A stretch of DNA of 41,891 nucleotides from Prochlorococcaceae cyanobacterium jk18x22bins.40. Its GTDB lineage: Bacteria > Cyanobacteriota > Cyanobacteriia > PCC-6307 > Cyanobiaceae. Positions 9,678 through 19,800 of the stretch are shown piece by piece. Both the position numbers and the translations under genes were made by a program. Location of the stretch: positions 1-41,891 of the forward strand of contig JAJDVL010000036.1 of assembly GCA_022826155.1 (NCBI GenBank). The letters are read 5' to 3'. The notes under the pieces were generated by a model, which was not told the DNA's origin, searched no databases, and worked only from the letters and a program-made list of their open reading frames with translations. How positions within the stretch are numbered: the stretch's first letter is position 1; every line of letters starts with the position of its first letter.

Positions 9678-11123
9678 TCAGCGGCCTCCAACGGTAATGC
9701 GGTCCACCTTGATGTGGGGTTGGCCAACGGTGACGTAGACGCTGCCGCTGACGGACCCACAAAAGCCGGCGGCAAGGGCGTTGTCGTCGGCACACATGGA
9801 GATTCTGGGCAGGACCGTCACGGCATCACCGATCAGGGTGGCCCCCTTCACGGGCTTATCCTCCCGCAGACAGCCGTTCTCGATCCAATAGGCCTCCTCC
9901 ACGGCGAAGTTGAACTGGCCGGTGGGTCCCACACTGCCGCCCCCCATCTGTTTGCAGTAGAGACCGTGGTCGATGGAGCCGACCAACTCCTCAGGCTTGT
10001 GGGGGCCGGGGGCAATGAAGGTGTTGCGCATCCGACTGGCCGCCGGGAAACCATGGTTCTGGCGTCGACCACTGCCCGTGCGGGGATGGCCCGTGCGCAT
10101 CTCGCCGGCACGATCACTCAGGAAACGCTGCAGAACGCCGTCCTGGATCAAGACCGTGCGCTGGGGCGCCATGCCCTCGTCGTCCATGGCCATGGAGCCA
10201 AAGCTGTTGGAGCTGAGTCCTTCGTCAATGGCTGTGACTGCAGGATGGGCAATGGTCTGGCCAATGTTGTCGGCGAAGGGGGTGGAGCCCCGTTCCACTT
10301 GGGTGGTCTCCAGTAAATGGCCACAGGCTTCATGGAAAATGACGCCCCCGAAGCGATTGGCCAGCACCACCGGGTAGTCGCCAGCCTTTACAACATCGGC
10401 GTAAAGCATGGTGCCGGCACTGCGGCAGGCGGAGACGGCCACGTCCTCCACAGGCCAGCCGGCCAGAAAGTGGGGGTCGTCCGCACGACCGTCACGGCGG
10501 CTGATGGTGGCGCGATGGTCTCCGTCGGCGGCCAGCAGGGTGAGTCCTGTGGTCTGGTGGAGGCGCAGATCACGGGCAAAGGTACCGTCGCTGGCAGCCA
10601 CCAGCACCTCCTGCCAGTCCCGGGCGTAGCTGGCCTGCCGGGCCTGGAGATGGCGACCATGGCGCTCCAGGGCAGCCGTGGCCTCCCGCAAACGCTCTGC
10701 ACTATCCGGGACGGTGGGGCAGACCTTGAGCCACTGCTCCTTGCCGCTACCGTAGTCCCGCAATGCTGCCAGACCTTGCCAGCCACTGGCGCTGGTGTTC
10801 CGGCAGAGACCCAACATGCCGAGGGCCTGCTCCAGGGCGGTCATCAGGGCAGGGCCACTGAGGTCGTTGGTGGCGGCAAAGCCGTCGCAGTTTCCCTTGA
10901 AGACACGGATTCCAGCGCCACACCCCATGACGGGACTCACACTGGTGATGCGCTCCTGCTCCGCCAACACGCTGAGTTGGTCGTTGCGCTCCACAAAAAT
11001 CTCCACCAGATCGGCACCGGCCGCCATCCCTGCCGCCAGTAACTCTTCCAGGCCGGGCCGCCATCTTTGATCCAGGCGATCCAGGCGGGAGGGGGCAGGT
11101 GGGTCAAGGCAGAGGGAAGGCAT
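9678..11123 (-). CDS. tldD: TldD-family metalloprotease, catalytic subunit
   Basis: This is the zinc-bearing partner of TldE. The 481-residue protein from ATG at 11123 (MPSLCLDPPAPSRLD) has the metal motif HEACGHLLE, with HExxxH at residues 264-269, in the context GGVIFHEACGHLLETTQ, and the C-terminal GFCGSVSGSVYVTVGQPHIKVDRITVGG. An upstream ATG at 11180 would add 19 residues (Cys/Arg rich, unlike relatives), so I reject it. It is first in the tldD-tldE-fmt-lepA group; about 100 bases separate it from the acsF stop upstream. Its peptide substrate in this organism cannot be read from the window, and no RiPP precursor is visible nearby. Confidence 0.94.
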   Translation of the reverse strand: MPSLCLDPPAPSRLDRLDQRWRPGLEELLAAGMAAGADLVEIFVERNDQLSVLAEQERITSVSPVMGCGAGIRVFKGNCDGFAATNDLSGPALMTALEQALGMLGLCRNTSASGWQGLAALRDYGSGKEQWLKVCPTVPDSAERLREATAALERHGRHLQARQASYARDWQEVLVAASDGTFARDLRLHQTTGLTLLAADGDHRATISRRDGRADDPHFLAGWPVEDVAVSACRSAGTMLYADVVKAGDYPVVLANRFGGVIFHEACGHLLETTQVERGSTPFADNIGQTIAHPAVTAIDEGLSSNSFGSMAMDDEGMAPQRTVLIQDGVLQRFLSDRAGEMRTGHPRTGSGRRQNHGFPAASRMRNTFIAPGPHKPEELVGSIDHGLYCKQMGGGSVGPTGQFNFAVEEAYWIENGCLREDKPVKGATLIGDAVTVLPRISMCADDNALAAGFCGSVSGSVYVTVGQPHIKVDRITVGGR

Positions 11124-11224
11124 ACGCTGGGCAGCAAAACAACAGAGACGCCTCCCGACGAGACAGGATGACGCCTCCAAAAGCTTGTTGCAGCTTAGAG
11201 CGTTTTGCCGCCTTCAGGGCAAGG

Positions 11225-12310
11225 CTATCGAATGGCGGGTTGCAGAACCTCCGAGGCAACGGGCTTAAGGAAGAACAACCGGGCCATTTCCCATGTGTTG
11301 GCCACCCAGAGGGGAAGTTTCCGCAGCAGCTTCACCACGGCGGGAGCCTGATGGGCATCGGCATCGGCGAGGCGTTTATTGTTGCCCACAATGCGCTCCA
11401 GACGAGTATAAAAGTCTGGATGGTCCACGTCCAGAACCACTGGAAAGATCCGTGCGGAAGTTTCGTTGGTTTTGGCAATCACGTGTTTATCGTAGTCACG
11501 GGCATCCAGGCCAAGGGCTTCATAAAATTCCTTGCGGGCCACATCCCGCACATACATGGTGGCAAAGACCGTCAGCAGGAAGAAGCGACACCAGAGACGG
11601 GCCACAGGGCCGCGCACCGTATTTGGCTGAGACTTCATCAGGGCATCGAAGAAGTCCCCATGGCGGTTTTCATCTTGGCACCATCTTTCAAAGAAGTTAA
11701 AGATGGGGAAGATTTTGCTCTCCGGATGCTTTTCAAGATGGCGGAAAATTGTAATATAGCGCCAGTAGCCAATTTTTTCCGATAGGTAGGTAGCATAAAA
11801 GATGAATTTTGGCTGGAAGAATGTATAGTCCTTGTTGGCGGTGAGGAAGCCCAGGTCAAGCTGAAGTCCAAAGTCTGCCATGGACTTGTTGAGAAATCCG
11901 GCATGACGCGCCTCGTCACGAGACATATATTGGAAGCACTCCGCCAGCAGGGGATTTTTCTGTTTGATGCGGCGACTTAACTCCTTATAGAGAAGAAAGC
12001 CGGAAAACTCCGACGTGCAACTCTGCTCCAGAAACTCCACAAACACGCGCCGGGTCTCGGGATCCAACTTGTCCGCGGCGCCTTCAAATTCCTGGTCGCG
12101 GACAAAATGGTGACGGTTGTAATCCTTACGAAACTCCTCGCAGACCGCTTCCAGTTCCGCCTCGTTGGGCCGCAGATCCATGGCGGCCATGGCGTCAAAG
12201 TCCGTGGTGTAGAAGCGGGGGGTGAGGATGGTGTCCTTGACCGGCGCCTTCACCCCAGGGCGAAGCTCTTCAAAGCCGGAGGTGGTGGGTGCTGGGGCAG
12301 TGCTAACCAT
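11225..12310 (-). CDS. acsF: Mg-protoporphyrin IX monomethyl ester oxidative cyclase
   Basis: AcsF (ChlE/CHL27) is the O2-dependent di-iron enzyme that closes the fifth ring of chlorophyll, making divinyl protochlorophyllide. The 361-residue protein has the di-iron ligand segments [17 protein letters not shown] (residues about 94-110), DEARH (132-136) and DENRH (213-217), each with the expected Glu/His. The ATG at 12310 gives the family N-terminus; the frame stays open for 145 codons upstream but that is antisense-like sequence. It is separated from the DUF2996 gene by 151 bases that hold an inverted repeat (12401-12413) and a likely promoter, so it is probably transcribed on its own. Confidence 0.97.
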   Translation of the reverse strand: MVSTAPAPTTSGFEELRPGVKAPVKDTILTPRFYTTDFDAMAAMDLRPNEAELEAVCEEFRKDYNRHHFVRDQEFEGAADKLDPETRRVFVEFLEQSCTSEFSGFLLYKELSRRIKQKNPLLAECFQYMSRDEARHAGFLNKSMADFGLQLDLGFLTANKDYTFFQPKFIFYATYLSEKIGYWRYITIFRHLEKHPESKIFPIFNFFERWCQDENRHGDFFDALMKSQPNTVRGPVARLWCRFFLLTVFATMYVRDVARKEFYEALGLDARDYDKHVIAKTNETSARIFPVVLDVDHPDFYTRLERIVGNNKRLADADAHQAPAVVKLLRKLPLWVANTWEMARLFFLKPVASEVLQPAIR

Positions 12311-12400
12311 GTTGAAGACGGGCGGACGAAAGCAAGATGGCGCGCCGACAACGGGCACCGTTTGCAATCCAGTGTACCGACGTGGCGCCACGGAGTTCGG

Positions 12401-12413
12401 CTCTGTTACAGAG
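12401..12413. promoter_or_regulatory. Inverted repeat upstream of acsF
   Basis: ctctgt-t-acagag is a perfect six-base inverted repeat with a one-base centre, about 90 bases ahead of the acsF start on its strand. Between it and the gene, tacact (minus strand) could be a -10 box. It might be an operator, or chance. Confidence 0.45.
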
Positions 12414-12445
12414 TCGGGCGGTACCAATGAGCTGAAGATGGGATG

Positions 12446-12467
12446 AACTGAAACCGGAGGCTCAGTT
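12446..12467 (-). terminator. Hairpin at the DUF2996 stop codon
   Basis: On the minus strand aactga (carrying the stop TGA) pairs with tcagtt ten bases later, with further cc/gg pairing possible inside the loop. No T-run follows (catcccatc). It is a weak terminator candidate for the gyrA-ubiX-DUF2996 message. Confidence 0.35.
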
Positions 12468-12995
12468 GGGGCCGAGCCATTTCTGCCCGTTGAGGCGCTG
12501 CACCAGGCGCGCCACCAGCAGGGCCAGGGATATGCGCTTTTCGTCGATGAGAAAAGGCTCCAGAAGGGATGCTTCTTGCCCGGACTCCGCCAGGGCAAAG
12601 GTTTTACGGCTGTTGATGTCCGACGTCTCAAAGCAGAGCCAGAACCGGCGTGGACCCGGCAGTTCCCCCTGAATCTGCCAGCACTGCCCCCCCACCACGG
12701 GCATGGGACCTTCCTGCCACTGGAGCGTTGGCGCAGGCCCCCCATGGGCGGCGCAGGCCTGGGCCATGGCCGGGATCAGCAGCTTGGGGACAAACTCGGC
12801 AAAGGGTTGGTCCTCCGGTTGGGGCTTTTTCCTGACCGCTGGCCTGCTTCCCGGCTTGGCCGCTGCCTTGGCCAGCGCCTCTCCACGAGGCGCTGGCGAG
12901 GCTGTTGCGTCTCTGGTCACAGGCCGTGTGGTGATGGATTGTCCTTCACCATAGCGCTCACCAGGTTTCAGCCTGTGGCGGCTGCCAATCAGCAT
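12462..12995 (-). CDS. DUF2996 domain protein
   Basis: I recognise the C-terminal 110 or so residues as DUF2996, a cyanobacterial family of unknown function: [39 protein letters not shown], and the conserved end [28 protein letters not shown]. The first 60 or so residues are a Lys/Pro/Ala-rich linker. The ATG at 12995 makes it overlap the upstream gene by 38 bases; a GTG at 12920 would give a shorter product free of overlap, so the start is uncertain. An 11-base perfect inverted repeat (12871-12897) falls in the linker. It is the last gene of the gyrA-ubiX cluster. Confidence 0.85.
   Translation of the reverse strand: MLIGSRHRLKPGERYGEGQSITTRPVTRDATASPAPRGEALAKAAAKPGSRPAVRKKPQPEDQPFAEFVPKLLIPAMAQACAAHGGPAPTLQWQEGPMPVVGGQCWQIQGELPGPRRFWLCFETSDINSRKTFALAESGQEASLLEPFLIDEKRISLALLVARLVQRLNGQKWLGPN
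12871..12897. repeat. 11-base inverted repeat in DUF2996 linker
   Basis: gccagcgcctc and gaggcgctggc pair perfectly around tccac. It lies in the Ala/Lys-rich linker of the DUF2996 gene. Its right edge, ctggcgagg, is also the right edge of the palindrome at 9407-9432, a weak sign of a shared family. Confidence 0.85.
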
Positions 12996-13455
12996 CGTTG
13001 TTGTAGGCGGGATCGTTGTCGGCGGGAGATGGGGACCCGTCAGGGTCAGGACCGGGTGTCCGCCCCGGTCGCAGCACCCGGAACGGCACGTCCATGATGG
13101 GGGGCGGTTCCCCCGGGCCGGGTTCCGTGTCTCGCCGCGGCCCCGGGTCGGGGTTGGGCTCGTCCCCCATACCCCCATCGTCTGCCCCGTCATAACGGCC
13201 GTTCTCTTCGAAGCTGGCCTGGGACCAGCGGCGCCGGCCCGGGGCGCTTCCCGTTTGCAGCAGCACACCGGCGGCGCCGGCCCCCAGCGTCACACCAAGG
13301 CTGGAACTCAGCAGCAGCCAGCCCCCAATGGGGAGTGCAGGGGTGGTGCCGGTGAGCAGTTGCAGTTGGCGCGGCTGACGCAGGTTGTGGAGCCCCACCC
13401 ACACCGCCGCCAGCCACGGGCTGAGCAGCAGGAGAACCAGCAGGCCGCGCTTCAT
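12958..13455 (-). CDS. LapA-like two-helix membrane protein with disordered tail
   Basis: The 165-residue protein starts with two hydrophobic helices (residues about 3-21 and 41-65) separated by NLRQPRQLQLLTG, the layout of the LapA (DUF1049) family. I see this by pattern only. The rest is a Pro/Gly/Asp-rich, probably disordered tail with two short conserved-looking blocks, MDVPFRVL and the C-terminal [10 protein letters not shown]. The start is ATG at 13455, which overlaps the ubiX stop as ATGA. In the family such proteins sit in the inner membrane and are linked to envelope assembly; function here is unknown. Confidence 0.72.
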   Translation of the reverse strand: MKRGLLVLLLLSPWLAAVWVGLHNLRQPRQLQLLTGTTPALPIGGWLLLSSSLGVTLGAGAAGVLLQTGSAPGRRRWSQASFEENGRYDGADDGGMGDEPNPDPGPRRDTEPGPGEPPPIMDVPFRVLRPGRTPGPDPDGSPSPADNDPAYNNDADWQPPQAETW

Positions 13456-14089
13456 GGTCCAGGCTTCCCTGCCAGAGGCCTGGGCCCCTGCCAACGTGGT
13501 AGCTGCTGCCCCACGTCACAGCCCAGACTGTCCAGGATACGGATCACCAGAAAATCCACCATGTCCTCCAGGGACTCCGGACGCTGATACCAGGCGGGAA
13601 TGGGCGGTGCAATGTGGGCCCCGGCCTCCGCAAGTCGGGTGAGGTTGCGCAGGTGGATCAGTGTCCAGGGCATCTCCCGGGGGGCAATGACCAGGGGGCG
13701 ACGCTCCTTGAGTTGCACGTCCGCAGCCCGCTCCAGCAACTCCAAAGACACCCCGGCCGCCAGGCGTGCGACGGTCCCCATGGTGCAGGGCAGGATCACC
13801 ATGCCCCGAACCGGATAGCTGCCACTGGCGATGGCGGCCCCAAGGGCGTTCCAGGGGTGACAGCGCAGTTGGCCATCTTGGCAGCCACACTGCCGACGCC
13901 AAAACGCCTCCTGAGCATCAGACTCCCTGGGCAGGACCAGCCCCTGCTCGTCCCGCCACACCTGAGCGCAACCCCGGCTGGCCACCAACTCCACCTGCTC
14001 ACCCCCATTGAGCAGAAGCTGGAGAGCACGCACAGCCAACTGTTGTGCCGATGCACCGGTCACCCCCACCACCAGTGGCCCTGTAGTAC

Positions 14090-14093
<4 letters not shown>
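13452..14093 (-). CDS. ubiX: Flavin prenyltransferase UbiX
   Basis: UbiX attaches a dimethylallyl group to FMN, giving the prenyl-FMN cofactor of UbiD-type decarboxylases (quinone synthesis). The 213-residue protein has [16 protein letters not shown] at the flavin-binding N-terminus, the [25 protein letters not shown] active-site region and [31 protein letters not shown]. Length is normal. It is joined by four-base overlaps to gyrA upstream (start ATG 14093, within the gyrA stop) and to the LapA-like gene downstream. Confidence 0.95.
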
Positions 14094-16621
<2,528 letters not shown>

Positions 16622-16739
16622 GCCGCAGAAGCTGGAGCAGACAATTCACCGGCAGCAGAGAAGCAGGATGACAGCCACCATGGGATGAGCCTAGCGAAGT
16701 GCTGCCGCCGCTCTCGTGTCCCCATTGCCCCACCGCACC

Positions 16740-17867
16740 ATGGAGCAGTTGCAGCGCCGTCAGGCTGCAGGTGAGTTGCGGGTATGCACCAGTGCGCAAT
16801 TTCGTGCGGACGTGGCCACGGTGGGCTTGCAGAAGGCGTTTTCCAGGACCGATGTTCTGGCTGCAGGTGGCTGCAGCGTCAGCACCCAGGCCAGCCTCAA
16901 CATTGGTCTGGGTCCCTGTGACCCCCCGATTCGGATCCAGCGGGCTGAACTGGCAGGGGTTCGTCTGCAATGCCACGGCAGCAACAACAGCCTGACCATG
17001 CCCCTTGGCGGGGGAGACTGTCCGGAACGCAGTGGCGCGACTGTGTTGAGTGCCTTGCTCAAGGGGGCTTCCGTTCCTTTTGTAGCGTCCGGGGAAAAGC
17101 AGCCTCAGTTTCCGCGGCAAGAGTTGGTGACCCAGGTGGATTTGGCCGGCCTGGGGATGACCCGTCTTCTGCTGCCACGGGCCATCAGCGAAAACGGCAT
17201 TGTGGCGATCAATAGTGGCGAGACGAGAATCTGGTCCTTCCATGGACCTCTACTGGAGCGGCTGGGCAATGCGGTGTTCACAGCGCCTGGAGGACGGAGC
17301 ATTGGCTTGAGCAGCCCTCACCTGCACTGCCTGGGTGTGGGCTCACCTGTCTTTGTGGCTGGCGCCATTGGGGTGGTGACAGGTGTGGGAATTGGCCATC
17401 AACCCCACTGCAACCGGCTGCCCAGCGGCCATGCTCTGGCGCCGGGAGCCACTGCGGCGGTCAGTGCCGATGCGGAACACATGAATCCAGTCTGGCTGCG
17501 CCCCTGTTGGTTTGGGGATCTGGGAGCGGGGGTGATGGTGGCGTTGGCCGCCCCTGTTCCTCTCCTGACCGTGGAGGCGGCAGCACCAGCAGGCTTGGGG
17601 GATCACCAACTCCAAGCGCCTGTGCTGGATTTTTCCATTCCACGACGGGTACGTCCCGTATTGGGTTGTGTCTCTTACAAGGACCTTCTCGGCGGACGGA
17701 TCACCGTCAAGGGACATGCCGTCTCCACGGCATCCGCCACAAGCCTGCGTCTCACCGACCACATCACGGCTGCTCTGGCAGAGAAACTGCGGGATGGGTC
17801 TTTCCCTTTGGTTGCCCCCTTCCAGCCCCTTCCGGAAAAGCCGACCTTGACACCCGTCAACAGCTAG
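16740..17867 (+). CDS. DUF39 / homocysteine-biosynthesis-type protein, atypical
   Basis: The protein belongs to the DUF39 (HcyBio) family, whose methanogen and anaerobe members help put sulfur into aspartate semialdehyde to make homocysteine. Family signs are LNIGLGPCDPPIRI, SFHGPLLERLGNAVFTAPG, LGVGSPVFVAGAIGVVTG and the clear VLDFSIPRRVRPVLGCVSYKDL. Residues 118-127 read SGEKQPQFPR where other members have a TDCYPR-like motif, so a cysteine regarded as catalytic is missing. ATG at 16740 (375 residues) is preferred over GTG at 16716. No ferredoxin-like or NIL-domain partner is adjacent. It diverges from gyrA across 118 bases and is followed 11 bases later by a CAAD gene. Confidence 0.82.
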   Translation: MEQLQRRQAAGELRVCTSAQFRADVATVGLQKAFSRTDVLAAGGCSVSTQASLNIGLGPCDPPIRIQRAELAGVRLQCHGSNNSLTMPLGGGDCPERSGATVLSALLKGASVPFVASGEKQPQFPRQELVTQVDLAGLGMTRLLLPRAISENGIVAINSGETRIWSFHGPLLERLGNAVFTAPGGRSIGLSSPHLHCLGVGSPVFVAGAIGVVTGVGIGHQPHCNRLPSGHALAPGATAAVSADAEHMNPVWLRPCWFGDLGAGVMVALAAPVPLLTVEAAAPAGLGDHQLQAPVLDFSIPRRVRPVLGCVSYKDLLGGRITVKGHAVSTASATSLRLTDHITAALAEKLRDGSFPLVAPFQPLPEKPTLTPVNS

Positions 17868-17878
17868 TCTGAATTGAC

Positions 17879-18322
17879 ATGCAACGCCCAGCAACAGCGA
17901 TGCAGGACACGAAGGATATGCCTGAGCAAGCAAAGGCCGCCCATCAGTCATCTGATGCCACGTCAGCCGTTCCAGCACAAGAGGGCTCCCAGCAGGCTGA
18001 GGGCAGTGGTGAGGGGGGGGAATTCCAGCTTCTGCTTGACCTGGTGCAGGGTTGGGTCGATCAGCAGGGCTGGAACCTGTCCTTAAAAAGCCTTGGACGA
18101 CCCATTCGCAACCTGCTCCTGTTGATCGCCGCTCTGGTGGTGTTCCAGTTGGTCAGCGGTGTTGCCGAGGCGTTGAACCGTATTCCCCTCCTGGGGAACA
18201 CCTTAATGCTGGTGGCCTTGGTACAGATTGCCGTTTTCACTCGCCATAACCTGCTTCGCCAGGCGGACAGACAGAACCTGCGCAAGCGCATCAACACGTT
18301 GCTGGACGATACCTTTGGCTGA
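17879..18322 (+). CDS. CAAD domain (CURT1-like) thylakoid protein
   Basis: The 147-residue protein has an acidic, Gln/Ser/Ala-rich N-terminus (residues 1-55), a short amphipathic stretch, two transmembrane helices (about 75-95 and 102-122) and a basic amphipathic tail RHNLLRQADRQNLRKRINTLLDDTF. This is the CAAD layout, known both as an appendix on some cyanobacterial aminoacyl-tRNA synthetases and in CURT1, which bends thylakoid membranes. Here it stands alone, so a CURT1-like membrane role is the better guess. ATG codons at residues 8 and 14 are alternative starts. Confidence 0.87.
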   Translation: MQRPATAMQDTKDMPEQAKAAHQSSDATSAVPAQEGSQQAEGSGEGGEFQLLLDLVQGWVDQQGWNLSLKSLGRPIRNLLLLIAALVVFQLVSGVAEALNRIPLLGNTLMLVALVQIAVFTRHNLLRQADRQNLRKRINTLLDDTFG

Positions 18323-18363
18323 GACGTCAGGCTTCCCGCTGTCGCCTCCTCTCCCATCCGCCC

Positions 18364-18633
18364 ATGGCTGCTGCATTCCTTCTGATCGAGAGCGTCAGCC
18401 GACTGGTTGCGCTCTATGGATTTCTCCTGATTCTTTACATCCTCAGCAGTTGGATTCCCCAACTCAGACACTCCCGCGTGGGAGAAATCCTGGCCCAGGT
18501 GAGCGAGCCCTATCTAAAGTTGTTCCGGGGGATCATCCCCCTTTTGGGCGGCATTGATTTTTCCCCCATCCTGGCGTTTATTGTGCTGCGCCTGGTTCAG
18601 GGCATCCTGAACCAGGCGCAGGGAGCCCTGTAG
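18364..18633 (+). CDS. YggT family membrane protein
   Basis: This 89-residue protein has two hydrophobic segments and the YggT/Ycf19 marks YILSSWIPQLRHSRVGEIL and VSEPYLKLFRGIIPLLGGIDFSPILAFIVLRLVQGIL. In cyanobacteria and plastids such proteins are linked to thylakoid or nucleoid organisation and haem attachment, but the role of this copy is open. It lies 41 bases after the CAAD gene on the same strand, so a shared transcript of two thylakoid-type membrane proteins is likely. It converges with the hli gene over 45 bases. Confidence 0.9.
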   Translation: MAAAFLLIESVSRLVALYGFLLILYILSSWIPQLRHSRVGEILAQVSEPYLKLFRGIIPLLGGIDFSPILAFIVLRLVQGILNQAQGAL

Positions 18634-18678
18634 GGGATTCTGCTGTCCTGGGCAGGGGCGGCAGAGGGGCGGAGCATC

Positions 18679-18879
18679 TCAACTGATGTGCAGTTGACCG
18701 AGGATGCCGTAACCACTGAGGGCTTCGGTGAGAAGGGCCAGGAGGAAGCCCAGCATGGCCACCCGTCCATTGAGCTTCTCGGCTTTGGCCAAGCGCTCCT
18801 GGCGGATTTGGGCTGATGCGGTTTCCTGGAACCACTGCTGGTCGGCGTTGGCTGGCAGAGAAAAGGAAGTCGAGGTCAT
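18679..18879 (-). CDS. hli: High-light-inducible protein (HLIP/SCP)
   Basis: HLIPs are one-helix relatives of plant LHC proteins that bind chlorophyll and carotenoid and protect newly made photosystem II. The 66-residue protein carries the chlorophyll-binding helix AEKLNGRVAMLGFLLALLTE (residues 33-52), with Glu34, Asn37 and Arg39 in the expected ExxNGR spacing. It ends in SGYGILGQL, as in long HLIPs. The start is ATG at 18879 (MTSTSFSL). The 60 bases upstream on its strand are AT-richer than the surroundings and contain cataGTGTAAAG, a possible -10 region. Confidence 0.95.
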   Translation of the reverse strand: MTSTSFSLPANADQQWFQETASAQIRQERLAKAEKLNGRVAMLGFLLALLTEALSGYGILGQLHIS

Positions 18880-19071
18880 GGGACATCCATGTGCGCAACA
18901 AAACTTTACACTATGATGAAGTGAATGGGAGGTTCGGGTGCCCCCACCTCCCGGAGCCCCTGTTTGTGCCCCGAGGAAGGGCTTGCAGGCTGCCATGGTC
19001 TTAAGGTGGGGATGGTTGTTGCCCGTTCCGGGCCGCAGCCTTCTCTTCTGCGGTTTCAGCCCGCCCATTTC

Positions 19072-19413
19072 ATGAGCATTTACGTCGGCAACGTTCCCTT
19101 CACGGCCGAGAAGGAGGACATCCAGGAGCTCTTTGCCTACTATGGCGCAGTGGCCCGTGTGAGCCTTCCCCTCGACCGGGAAACAGGCCGAAAGCGCGGG
19201 TTCGCTTTTGTGGACATGGTCAACGAGGTTGACGAGCAGTCAGCCATTGACGACCTTCAGGACGTGGAGTGGATGGGACGCGCCATCCGTGTCCGTAAGG
19301 CGGAGCCCCGCGGGGGCGGCGCTTCGGACCGCCCCCGTCGCGGCGAGCGTCCTACTCCGACGGGGGAGCAGCGTCGCCCCTCCGATGATCCGGAGAGTGA
19401 CGGCCAGGGCTGA
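19072..19413 (+). CDS. RRM-type RNA-binding protein
   Basis: This is a small single-RRM protein of the cyanobacterial Rbp type, which binds RNA in the cytosol and affects mRNA location or stress response. The 113-residue protein has RNP2 as IYVGNV (residues 3-8) and RNP1 as KRGFAFVDM (41-49), then a Gly/Arg/Pro-rich tail. ATG at 19072 gives the usual MSIYVGN start; the 49 open codons upstream are not typical. The tail is basic then acidic (DDPESDGQG) and may be disordered. It ends at a TGA inside the palindrome tgacgtca. Confidence 0.95.
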   Translation: MSIYVGNVPFTAEKEDIQELFAYYGAVARVSLPLDRETGRKRGFAFVDMVNEVDEQSAIDDLQDVEWMGRAIRVRKAEPRGGGASDRPRRGERPTPTGEQRRPSDDPESDGQG

Positions 19414-19669
19414 CGTCACAGCGATCACCCTTGGGATGTTTGGGCGGTGGCGGTTTCCTGTTCTCCTTGATGCACCACGGCCGGGAGACACGAATCAGTT
19501 CAACCTGGTTTGCGGCTTGAGATTCCGCTTCCAGAAGGCGTTGAACCATTTGGCAACGGGGAGCCGCGGCAAGTTCTCCCTCCTCTGTCCATTCCAAAGC
19601 AGCCAACTCCGGTGTGAAGGAATGGGAGGGGACGACGGATCTTGGCGGTGTTTGCGGTGTTTTCATCAT
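19352..19669 (-). CDS. Possible small protein in the gap between rbp and trxB
   Basis: This is a doubtful gene. An ORF of 105 codons starts at a double ATG (19669/19666) preceded by cagaggtg at 7 bases, a fair ribosome site. Residues 20-62 look protein-like (LAALEWTEEGELAAAPRCQMVQRLLEAESQAANQVELI, described in parts) and could form two helices. The C-terminal third is Pro/Lys/Arg-rich and overlaps the 3' end of the RRM gene by 62 bases antisense, so the true end may be earlier, through a frameshift, or the ORF may be chance. I do not recognise a family. Confidence 0.4.
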   Translation of the reverse strand: MMKTPQTPPRSVVPSHSFTPELAALEWTEEGELAAAPRCQMVQRLLEAESQAANQVELIRVSRPWCIKENRKPPPPKHPKGDRCDVSPGRHSPDHRRGDAAPPSE

Positions 19670-19800
19670 TTCTACACCTCTGTCAGGGTTTCTTAACTGT
19701 CCTGCCAGGCTTCTCCTTTCCTTAAGGAATTTAAGATTTTCTTTTCCTTTCGGGAAACAAAAGAAATCTTCCCTTCCTTTTTCCCCCTGTCTGGGGTTCC
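19414..19800. other. Longest stretch without a firm gene
   Basis: These 387 bases lie between the RRM gene and trxB. The left two thirds hold the doubtful small minus-strand ORF. The right end, 19670-19800, is unusually rich in T and pyrimidine runs compared with the GC-rich surroundings (for example ttaaggaatttaagattttc) and probably holds the trxB promoter. I saw no tRNA-like fold, no CRISPR-like repeat and no clear terminator. Confidence 0.6.

Noticed and set aside
9678-11123. TldD/TldE pair as part of a RiPP (peptide natural product) cluster
   Set aside because: No precursor peptide, maturation enzyme or exporter is seen near; the neighbours are fmt, lepA and acsF.
11124-11180. N-terminal extension of TldD
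   Set aside because: The added residues are Cys/Arg rich and unlike the family; ATG at 11123 gives the normal start.
13060-13165. Very GC-rich, low-complexity stretch
   Set aside because: Explained by the Pro/Gly/Asp codons of the disordered tail of the LapA-like protein.
19403-19418. 16 bases gccagggctgacgtca identical to the left part of the palindrome at 9408-9423
   Set aside because: One shared 16-mer in 42 kb of GC-rich coding sequence can occur by chance, and the right half is not present at 19403. Kept only as a note for a genome-wide repeat search.
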